Assembly: GCF_004193775.1 (NCBI RefSeq)
Contig: NC_041016.1
Span: 30,658,644 to 30,722,643 of the forward strand
DNA length: 64,000 nt
Source of the DNA: Glycine soja
Lineage: Eukaryota > Streptophyta > Magnoliopsida > Fabales > Fabaceae
Direction of reading: 5' to 3'
Below the pieces are notes generated by a model. The model was given only the letters and a program-made list of their open reading frames with translations. It ran no database searches and was not told the origin of the DNA. Below, piece by piece: positions 35,181 to 45,300 of the stretch. Made by a program: the position numbers and the translations under genes. Within the stretch, counting starts at the first letter, position 1. Every line of letters starts with the position of its first letter.

Positions 35181-35185
35181 TTTGC

Positions 35186-35795
35186 AAGTTGTTTCTTTTA
35201 TCTCCCTTCTCCCTCCTTACTGATTACTGTCGTTTCAGTTTCTTCTCTTCTTCCTCCATAACTGATTCTCTGCGGACTACCACCGTTTCAATTTTCTTTT
35301 ATGTTTAGTTATCATTTTTAAGCTTTAAGTTTTATTCTTCTTATTGTTTATTTTACCTGCATCTTCATACATTCAAATTGTTTTAATTTTTTTCCAAATG
35401 TACAACTTATATTTTCTTGTGTAACGGTAGTTTGCCTTAAAATTTTATGGTAATCTTTCGACGTCATATTTTATTTATTTATAATCTAAGAAATTAATTT
35501 AGTGAATCATAATTTTAATCGAGCCGTCCAATTTAGAGGTCGAAGATAAGGATGCTTTCAAGGTGTCTTAACCTACCATTGAGTCACTTAGGATTGTGTT
35601 GAGGGCAACTCATACCTTCCTTTGAGGGACTGGATGTCCTCCATTGCACGAGACTGATGTAAAGGAGGCAACATCATATGAGGAAATGCTTTAGGCATAC
35701 GAGTTGCAGGAGGAGGTCCTAGAGGAAGTTTGGGAGTTGATGGAGGAGGACACGAAGGAGACCCCAACGATAATCTTACTAGGAACTTAGGCTAG
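35186..35795. other. Degenerate coding-like DNA left of the small CACTA element
   Basis: At about 35520-35790 a broken plus-strand frame is rich in Glu/Leu (for example ELQEEVLEEVWELMEEDTKE). It appears to continue after the CACTA insertion at 38186 (a frame including FEFWYGIECGVQW). It looks like an old retroelement or gene fragment that the CACTA element split. I cannot name it. Confidence 0.35.
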
Positions 35796-38185
35796 CACTA
35801 CTAGAAAATTTACTTTTAACATCTGTTAGAATAACATTGGTTTTCTATGAAACCAATGTAAATGAAAACACAATAGCATAATCGTAAATAATATGACCTT
35901 GTTAACATTCATTTTTCAAAAAAGCGATGTTAATGTTAGTTTGTTAACATCAATTTTTCAAAAATCGATGTTTTCGTGACTTCTTTAACATTGATTTTTT
36001 ACAAAAACCAATATTAACCAACTCATGCTAACATCAATTTTTGAAAAAAAAAACCGACATTATATTGTCCTATTTATAATATTTTTCGTCCTTTTGGCAA
36101 TTCACTCATCTCCCTCACGCTTCTGGCAACCTCAAACCCTTTGTCACTCTCACTCTCACTCTCACTCTTGTGACACTGAAACCATTGTCGTCAGTCTTGC
36201 TCATGATCGTCTAGGTTTTAGTGTCACTCTCGCTATCGGTCTCACTCTCACGGCACTGAAACCAATATCAACACTATCACTCTCGGTCTCACTCTCACTA
36301 ACGATCTAGGTGTCACTCTTATTCTTGCTCTCACAATAGGTTTTTCTCTCGAAGCTTTATGGATTGTGTGTATCTTCCTCGTTCTACACTGTAGGAAAAA
36401 AAATTGGTTTTCTTTCGTCTGTGATTGTGCTGATTGTTGAACCTGAGATTAGTAGTAAGTGGTCATGGCTGAACAGTGTTGTAATCACCACCAGCATTGT
36501 CTCTAACACTACCACTACCAATGGTGATTAGTAGCCGTAAATTTTGTGTTTTATTTTTTTTTCTTGCTACAATGACTACGTATTTGGTTTAGTGGATGAT
36601 GAAGATTTAGGAATTAAAGAGATTGATTAATGATTGTTAGTATAGATGTATTGATGTACTACCATAACCACTAAAGAGAGAACTAAGAATCCATGGGCTT
36701 TGAAGTTTTTTACTTCTAAATATCAAATCAAATTGATGGGTTTTGTAGGATATTAAGGATTAGAAAGAATAGATGGGAAAGTATTGTTTATTTTTAGCTT
36801 TTTCAACAGTAGTTAGTTAAGAAAGCTATAGAAAAGTTGCATTAGAGAAGCCTTTATTAGTTTGGAAGTTACATCGATTTGAATTTTTGTATCAATTACT
36901 TTTTGTTTCAGAGAATTCTCTTTATTGCGGTGTGCGTACTAACAAACTCATACTGTTATGTCAAATCTATCATGTATTGGTATCATATTTTTGTTTTGCA
37001 GATTTATTGGTATCATATTGTTATGTCAAATCTATCATATTATGTTAGTTGCATGGAATAAGCTCTTAGATAAGCATGTTGCATAGTCAGTTTGTGCATG
37101 GATCAGTTAGTGTCATGTTTATATTGTAAATGAGTTTAGAAATGATGGATGAAGATCAACAGAACAGGAAGGAAATGACTAACTCAATGATGAAGATTAA
37201 TAAAAAAACAGAGGAAATGTTCAATGTTGTGCATGTAATGTATCAGGTTAGAAATTTCAAGACTATTCTCAAATAAACATGACATGATATAACACATTTG
37301 CTTATATTACTTTGTTTGTTAAATGTATCCTTATGGTGAAGTCAATAGGTCATTTGCTATAAGATGGAAGGCTGAACTAGAGCATACTTGGCATCTACTA
37401 GACAATAGTGGCAACATGCACTCTATTACATACAACCAAGATCTGGTGAGCTCAACTCTACTAGCTGGATGGACAAAACTTAGAGATTTTTATGGGCTCA
37501 CTGGAAATCATCAAGTGACCTTGATCCACTTTGGGCAAAGTGTCTTCTTCCTTGCCATCTTCAAAAGCAACTCTGAACCAAAAGCTTACCCTAAATGGCA
37601 CTCCTTGTACCACCAAGTTCCTAACTCAGTCACTTTCAAAGTCCTGCTGAGTGAGTACAAAGTGACTTGCAGCAATTTGGTGAGTAATTAAACACTCCTT
37701 TGTATGTCAAATTTTAAAATGATATACATATCTAATATGAATTTAATGTTAATTTTAGGATGTGTCGAATACCATGTACTCCTTTATGAAAGCTGTAGGA
37801 TTCACCAATCTGAACTTAGAAGGGATTACGAAGTGTAGGATAGTTTATATTCGAGTTCCCATATACAACTTCTAACTTTATTTTATTTTGGATTTATTTG
37901 TAATTAAAGTACATTATACTATAGTATTACCGATCTGTAACTTTTTGTTTATAAGTGTTAGTGGTATATATTTTGAGGGAATTGGAGCATCCTAAACACA
38001 TTTGTGGAAAATTTTTGTTTATAAGTACACTTGGTGCATGACATATTTTGTTTAGAACTCTTAGTGATATATTTTGAACCGATGTAAATGTTAATACTTT
38101 GACGTCGGTAGTTTCAGTATCGATTAATAACCGATGTTAATAGTCCTAAATAACCGATGTAAAAAATCTATTTCTAGTAGTAGTG
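35796..38185. mobile_element. Small non-autonomous CACTA element carrying a B3-like gene fragment
   Basis: The left end is CACTACTAGAAAATTTAC at 35796. The right end on the plus strand is TTTCTAGTAGTAGTG, the inverted terminus with one extra CTA triplet, ending at 38185. Flanking triplets are TAG on the left and TAA on the right, a target duplication with one change. Both ends carry subterminal repeats of the AACATCGATTTTT and AACCGATGTTAA type (35830-36065 and 38075-38165), related to those of the large CACTA at 13690-13990. No transposase is encoded. The length is 2390 bp. Inside are a CT-rich leader-like region with CACTCT repeats (36110-36320) and B3-domain coding text (37323-37860). Confidence 0.85.
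37323..37860 (+). pseudogene. Captured B3-domain (DNA-binding) gene fragment with intron
   Basis: The open frame 37323-37691 (122 aa) contains WHLLDNSGNMHSITYN and LLAGWTKLRDFYGLTGNHQV, then VTLIHFGQSVFFLAIFKS. This resembles a plant B3 domain: a DNA-contacting strand, then the W..F/L..GL..GD-type turn and an F.I.VF strand. A second domain-like stretch (HSLYHQVPNSVTFKVLLSEY) follows. Reading can continue past a probable intron (GT near 37681, AG near 37758) into DVSNTMYSFMKAVGFTNLNL at 37760-37820. Upstream, 37140-37240 may be an exon (MMDEDQQNRKEMTNS). It sits wholly within CACTA ends, so it was carried by the transposon. A complete reading frame with a start was not established; expression is unknown. 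Confidence 0.6.
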
Positions 38186-39101
38186 TAATTTGGTTGTTCG
38201 AGTTTTGGTATGGTATAGAGTGTGGGGTACAATGGAGGTTCATACAAGTTGGTCGTAGTTAGGACTACTCTTTGACTAGGTTTTCCCCTCTTTATGTATT
38301 TATTTTGCATTGATCTAGGCTCGGTTCTTTTTGTATTAATTTAGTTCTATTACTTTATCGTTGATACTCAATTTTGTTTTATTGTGGGCTATAATCATGT
38401 TACACTTTCTCTAGCCATAGGTTATCTTATGCACAATTATCATTACACATACCTTTTTATATATTTTGGTGGTCACGAAGGCTTGCCTTATACTTATCTC
38501 TTTTGAGAAATGTGTGTGATTTAGTTTGTATACAAGATTTATATTGTTTAAGATGTATGCGATGATATCTTGTAAATGTTTTTTTTTAGAAAGTTCGATT
38601 ATATGGGAAAATTTTAATTATTCGAGTTTTTAATATTGTGGTTTGATGCATTGGAAGTTATCTTTCGTATTTCAAAGTTCCTTTGAGAATGATGTAAGTT
38701 TAATTGTGACTATCTATTTAAAATATATAAAAGTTGAACTCCTTACTATTACGCTACTATGTCAGCACAATTGATGATTTTGAATGAAGGAGAGGATTCT
38801 TCTTTTGTGTCTATCACTTCTCTTTTCCGTCTCTCTTCTTCAGGGTTACTCACAACATAACAAAATCGTATACCAAAAGAATAAATATATTATCCTTACT
38901 ATATCATTAATTATAAATTTTGTTTAAATAATAATTTTGTATAATTCAATAATATATATTTCTTTACACAATAAAAAATGTAATATAAAATATTATATTT
39001 TCACGTCTCCCTTTTTAATCGGTTATTTTCATAAATGAAGTTATTAATGTTACTTTGCAGACAAACATAGCCTAAAAAAAATATGTTTCTTTTCTTTATT
39101 T

Positions 39102-39151
<50 letters not shown>

Positions 39152-39283
39152 CAGCCAAAAAATATGGATAATTAGATAAATAGATGATTAAATTGTATTT
39201 AATGTTTACATTAAATGATTGTCATATATTATTTCACTATGGAAATTGAAATTATTTTTCTAAATATAATTTTTATATTAAGT

Positions 39284-39323
<40 letters not shown>

Positions 39324-39393
39324 AAATTATTAGTTTATTCTAATAATTTGATTGATGCAGTTAAAAAATTATAAATTTTATTCTAAATAATTA
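38186..39393. other. AT-rich intergenic DNA with two (TA)n tracts
   Basis: Long (TA)n tracts at about 39103-39148 and 39288-39320. The first 120 bp may continue the degenerate coding text split by the CACTA element. Nothing else supported. Confidence 0.6.
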
Positions 39394-40480
39394 CTTTGCA
39401 GGAAAAAAAATGGAACAACATCAAATAAAAAAACTATCTTTTTCAAGTTCTTCCAACATTGATCTTGATAAGAAAATGTCAAAATATAGAAGATCTTTGC
39501 CATACATAATGTCCATGAAATGGGTATGAGAGTCACATGTATGGTAACTTATCATGACCTTCAGATTCATAATATTCAATAATACTTTTTTTTCTTAGTT
39601 TTAACATATATAAAATAATAGGATAATATGTTCACAATTCATGCAACAATCAATGAAATTATCGATACGTTTGATTGAAATTATGTTGCATGTGAGAGAT
39701 GCCAAAAGAAAGTTACAAAAGAGAAAAATCAATACACTTGTAGAGAATGTAAACAGTCATCCAATTATCTAACAACAAGGTTTAATATTTGTATATAATG
39801 AATTATTTTTTATAACATAATTAAATAAATATTACAATTCTTAAAATCTATTTTAGGTTCAAGATACAATTGAAAGTCTTTCATGATACCGGTATAACAA
39901 TATTCACAATATTTGATCGAGATGCATAACAAATTCTAAACACAATAACATCTGAACTCCTTCACACCCAAAATGTAAAATATGGCTGACATACCCCCAA
40001 TATTGTATACCCTTTGCAAACACACTTTTAATTTTGAAATCAAGCTCACAACTTGAAGGAAGGGTTTCAAACCTATACCGTCACAATGACTTTTATCCCA
40101 CAAAATATCATTTAGCATGATCCTCTCCTCAAAGAAATTAAACAGGTAACCATATTTATAATTTATTTACATTTTTGTCCACTAATTAATATTTTTATTA
40201 AAAAGGAGTCCACTTCACTGCAACAAACAACATCAAATGAGTGAGATGAAGAACTAATTATAAGTCAAAGCCCAAAGCTACAAGCATCCCACAAGTTAAA
40301 AGGTGCATCTTCATCATTTAATGAAGAAGTTTATCAAATCTCACAAAGTCCATTAAGAAAAAAGGCTAATAAACAAGTTTTCATAGGTCAAAGTCCAAAG
40401 CTACAAGCATCCGAGAAGTCAAAATATGCATCTTCATCATCAAATGAAGTTTATTCAATCTCAAAAAGTTAATTAAGGAG
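39394..40480 (+). pseudogene. RPA70-like (replication protein A large subunit C-terminal) pseudogene, copy B
   Basis: Probable exons are at about 39400-39523, 39625-39779 and 39857-40146, with GT/AG-like borders. The middle one includes CERCQKKVTKEKNQYTCREC, the four-cysteine zinc motif of the RPA70 C-terminal OB fold, preceded by INEIIDTFD and a TGA where a tryptophan is usual. The next reads KIQLKVFHDTGITIFTIFDRDA and then a stop, followed by several more. A tail at 40260-40480 repeats a SPKLQAS-type phrase. In eukaryotes this domain binds single-stranded DNA and RPA32; plant genomes also carry RPA-like genes in Helitrons. I cannot tell which source applies. It is dead, and its 3' half is repeated at 15890-16310. 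Confidence 0.7.
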
Positions 40481-42309
40481 AAGGACGAAAAAACAAATTG
40501 TTTTGACATCAAAGTTTAAAAAGAAGCACACAAAAGAAAACAAAATTCAACATCAGGTCACCAGCAAAAGGAAATAAATACAAAAAGTCTATTTAAATGA
40601 AAAAATTTCGGTGTTTTATTCGCATCACTTTTATACACAACGTTTACTTTTATCTTCAAGTTAATCAACTTTAGTTGAGTGGTCAGCCTCCAATTTTGAA
40701 ATATTTCCTTATAAATATAATGATAAAGAAAAAATATCTTGATTTATATGTAATTTTTTATCTTCTTTAACATAAAATAATATAAAATATCATTGACAAT
40801 TCTACTTTTAAATTTAATTTATCAAATAAATAATTTATTTAAATATTTCTTTAATGATTTACAAATCTGCACAATGTGTGAATATTTGTCTAGTTTGAGT
40901 AAACAGGCAATAAGAGTTTGTTTTTGTGTATGACTGTTATTAATATAGTATTGGATGTCATTAATGTACTATTGATGTAAATTTATCGTATGATAAAGCT
41001 ATCAAAATAAACAAATTTATATTCTATATCTTCCCGGTGTACAGTCTAAGGGGATTTTTATATTATATTATATTTTATATATATATATATATACACTTTT
41101 AAGATTAAGAAAGCGAATTAGCTAAATTAACATCTTTAACTAGTAAATAAAAAAAATCAAACAAACAAGGAAAACAAAGAAGTTCAACAAAAAAAATCAA
41201 ATTATCAAGGAAAAAGAGGGATTCGAACCTTCGGTACAAAAATTTGTACAACGGATTAGCAATTCGACACTTTATTCCACTCAACCATCTCTCCCCAATT
41301 GAAAAATAGAATTACTTTGTTTATGTTATATCACATAAACATGAAGAGCAAAAAATGGAGCTTGAAAAAAAAGACTTCTTTTTATCTTATCTTTTTTTTT
41401 CTATTTGATTTTCATTCATTATTATATTCTACATTCTTCTATTTTTCAGTTTCCTAAAAAATATTTTACTTCATAAAATATTATTTATTTAATACACTTA
41501 TCATAGAATAAAATTTAATAATATTATTAAATGTTCCTTAATTACTCATTTCTAATAATTTTACATTTTTCTAAGATACCGAAAAGATTTAAATAAAAAA
41601 TACAAAATTAATCCCATGCACAATTTTTTTGCATGTGCATCGTAGGGTCAAAACCGTGTTCAAATAAGTAAACATAACTATAATAAAATAAAAGTTAAAT
41701 AATAATATTCATGCTATAATAGGATGGAAAGGAAAGAGAAGATGGGGAAAACCATGAATAACAAACAAAAAATTACCTGCTTGGGAAAAAAAATGAAAAG
41801 GAACAGGAGTAAAAGGTTGACTTCAAAAAGAAAAAATCTAAAATTTTCTTTCTTTTTAGACTTTTTCCCGAATTCAAAATTTTTTTTTTATTTTCTTTTT
41901 GTTACTGCAAACAAGTCTTAAATGTATTTATGGAGAGACAATATTAAAACAGGGAAAGTATTAAATATGATAGGAAATGTAATAGATAAAATGAAAGACA
42001 CAATAAATGTGCACATTTAATGATTCTAAAAAGAAATTGCAGTTTGTCTTTTGCTGGTATAAACAGACACACGTCATTGCATTTTTAGATAATTGCTCAA
42101 CACACATATATTGACCATTAGACTGCGAAGATAGGGTGCAATTGGGCAACAAGGATCAGGGAAGAGAACCAACAAGATACTAGTCATCTGAGAGCACGCA
42201 GAGTAAGGGGAAGGAAGAAGAGCTAAGGAGCATTTGAAGTACAAAGGTGAGTTCTTAAATTGTGTTTTTAATTTTCATTATTGTTGCAACTGAGTTATCA
42301 ATATTACAA
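39866..42309. repeat. Duplicated segment, copy B, with the empty retrotransposon site
   Basis: Same order and orientation as 15895-16310 plus 26676-28576 in copy A. At about 40471-40486 the sequence AAGGAGAAGGACGAAA runs straight through the point where the gypsy element sits in copy A. It carries the RPA70-like 3' half, the decayed plastid tRNA and the FDM-like promoter region. Unlike copy A, it is followed by the whole FDM-like gene. Confidence 0.9.
41208..41294 (-). pseudogene. Decayed plastid-type tRNA-Ser(GCU), copy B
   Basis: Aligns base for base with the copy at 27472-27558. It has changes in the anticodon stem (GTCGAATTGCTAATCCG, so the stem no longer pairs fully), the T-stem (GGTTCGAA preceded by A) and the acceptor end. 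The anticodon GCU is kept. It is best treated as a pseudogene; the shared insertion predates the segmental duplication. Confidence 0.75.
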
Positions 42310-45300
42310 TTCAATTTGGGGTCTTGTGGATCTATCACTTAGTAATCCAAATCTGAAACAATAAAGGGTTATTGTACGTAATGTTTGAAAATCATGGGGT
42401 TAAATTTGTAATATGTATAAAAACACAGAGAGGGCATATGTGTAATTATGTAATCAAGGGTAATTCTCGGTTTCAATTTTCAAAACTAAATATGATATCG
42501 ATATGGGTGTGGGTGTCACAGAAATGGTTTTAAGCAAATCAAAAGAGTTTTTGTGTAATTTGAGTGAAATATAGGAGATATCATTGTATACATGATGGAA
42601 ATGAAGGATGTTACTGCGCACATTCATTTTCTTTGTATATATAGACCTATCTTAAGACGAAAAATTTAGGTAATGACCCTTGATTTTTTTTTTTACATGT
42701 GACCCTTAGAAGTTAACGTCTATCGTTGTTCATAAATATTGGTTAGTACAAAGATCAACCATACACATGGAGTATATTTTTTCTAGTTTATTGTAACAAA
42801 CAAAAGTAGCTCATTTTTAGCGTGACGTTTGATTTTACTGTCTACAAGCTTTCACAATAGTAATTTTAAATCTTATAGAAAAAAATATTATTTTGAAAAT
42901 TGTTCTTTCAGCCAAATTTAAAAAATGATAGTAATACACATCTTAATCTACATTTTAAAGAATGTTTTATTTTAAATTAAAATTTATCAAAAATTGAAAA
43001 ATAATTTTAAATATCACTTATTGTTTAAAATTAAATTCAATTAATACTCCTTCCGTCCCATAATAAGTATCATCTTAAATTTTCATTATTAAGATCAAGA
43101 AAAGTTAATTAATAAATAGATGAGAGATAATAATAATTTTATAAAATTAACCATATTATTAATATTACATTAATTGAAAACCTAAAGTAATACTTGTTAA
43201 GAATATTAGTGAAAATCATTTAAAAAACTGGATATTAGTAAAAAAAAATAATATTACATCAAAAAATTAACATGACACTTTGAGACTTATTTTTTCTTAG
43301 GCACTTATATATTGATTAGAACAACAGGAGAAATAAATAAAGAATTGGAAAATGAATTTCTCTTACTAACTATTCTCATCTTTTAACCTGTGTGTTGGAA
43401 AGGATGTAATTAGATAATTAATGTGTTTCTATAGAAATGTTTTATATATATTCATATTATTAGTTAAAATTTATTGAAATTTATAAAATAAAAAAATGTT
43501 ACTTAACAAATTGTGATTTGTATTAAATTATGTTAGAAAGTGTACTGTTAATATATTTTTCTTTCAAACAATACATGCTCATTTATCCTATCAGTTTTTG
43601 CTCCTTTTATATTGCTTTTGAAACCAAAAAAAGTATAAAAGAATAAGTACTGAATTTTTGTCAGAAATTGATTTTTTTTTTCCAATATTTGTCACTCAGC
43701 ATCTATGGCTAGCAGTTCAGATGAGAGGTATGTTTGGCCTTGGACAGGCATTGTTGCCAAGATATTTGGGAAGCCAAAGCATGAACCAGTAGAGTGTGAT
43801 AGCATGTATTGGCTGAGAAAGTTTGAACAATACAAACCCGAAGAGGCTTATGTTTTGCATTGTGCAGAAGATCCAACAGGGTACGTTGTGCTAGAATTTG
43901 GTAGAAAATGGACTGGGTTCACGCAAATGATGAAGTTAGATACAGATTTTCTTGTTGATCATCATGGAAAAAAGGATTATTACGAGTCAAGGAAAATCGG
44001 TTATTCTTCAGGCTTATTTGTTTGGTGTGCACAAGCAGAAGATTATAACTCAGAAGGGCTTGTTGGAACTTTTCTCCGTCAGAAAGCTGAGCTGAAAACA
44101 ACCTCTATGGTTGCACAAGAGTCATTGAATGAAAAAACTGAAACTCTGGATCATTTGTATGGGGAAATAGGCTCTGTAAACAAAAAGATTAGTGAGATGG
44201 AATCGAAGTACATTGAGGACTACATGTCATTGGATAAAATGATGAAAGAGATTGAGAAGAAGAGAGACTTGCTTCACCAAACTCGTGTTGAAGGTTTGTA
44301 ACCCTGCTAGACATGGCAAGAAAACCCGTACCCGTGGGTACCCACCCGAATCCGTCCCGACTTTGACGGGTAATACCCGAGTTGACCGGGTATGGGTACG
44401 GGTTCGGGTTTTCCCCAATAACCAAAAGTCGGGTACGTGTACGGTATGGGATTACTAGACCCGTCCCGACCCCAAACCCGAACCCGAACCCGCCCCGCCA
44501 CTTAAAATCTTTAGAATTTTTGCATAATTTAATCAAAAGGCATATAATTTTTATTACTAGTTAATTTTATTTTAAAGTTTTTACATAATTTAATATTATT
44601 TTCTTAACTATTTATGTAGACACACGCATTATAATAAATTTATTGATATATAAGTAGTTAAAAATAAATGTTTAACAATCAATTTATTTTTTTTCTAAAA
44701 TCAAATTTTTAATATATTTTTACAATAAAAAAATATTTTTCTAAATGGTGTGTGGAACGGGGTTGGGGATACCCGATACCCGACGGGTACGGGGATGGGA
44801 CAATAAACTCAAACCCGACGGGTACGGGTTCGGGTTTTCCCCGATAACCAAAAGTCGGGTACGTGTACGGTATGGGATTACTAGACCCGTCCCGACCCCG
44901 AACCCGAACCCGAACCCGCCCCGCCACTTAAAATCTTTAGAATTTTTGCATAATTTAATCAAAAGGCATATAATTTTTATTACTAGTTAATTTTATTTTA
45001 AAGTTTTTACATAATTTAATATTATTTTCTTAACTATTTATGTAGACACACGCATTATAATAAATTTATTGATATATAAGTAGTTAAAAATAAATGTTTA
45101 ACAATCAATTTATTTTTTTTCTAAAATCAAATTTTTAATATATTTTTACAATAAAAAAATATTTTTCTAAATGGTGTGTGGAACGGGGTTGGGGATACCC
45201 GATACCCGACGGGTACGGGGATGGGACAATAAACTCAAACCCGTCGGGTATCGGGTACGGGTATGGGGATATGTTGAGGAGTCAGGTTAAGGGATTGGGG

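Larger units (their letters stand above)
31455..35185 (+). mobile_element. Endogenous pararetrovirus-like (Caulimoviridae-type) remnant
   Basis: Holds a protease-reverse transcriptase-RNase H coding region (about 31455-33480), a second coding region (33487-34975), then a TATA box with leader and an AATAAA. No LTRs or target duplications flank it and no integrase is seen, which separates it from LTR retrotransposons. The RT text is of caulimovirid type. A second ORF of unknown function downstream of the polyprotein suggests the florendovirus group, but that placement is inference. Both coding regions have stops. No movement or coat protein region was seen upstream, so it is partial. Confidence 0.7.

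Noticed and set aside
44189..44990. Overlapping arginine/glycine/proline-rich frames on both strands
   Set aside because: They come from CGGGTA repeats of a hAT element and cross its tandem duplication; not genes.
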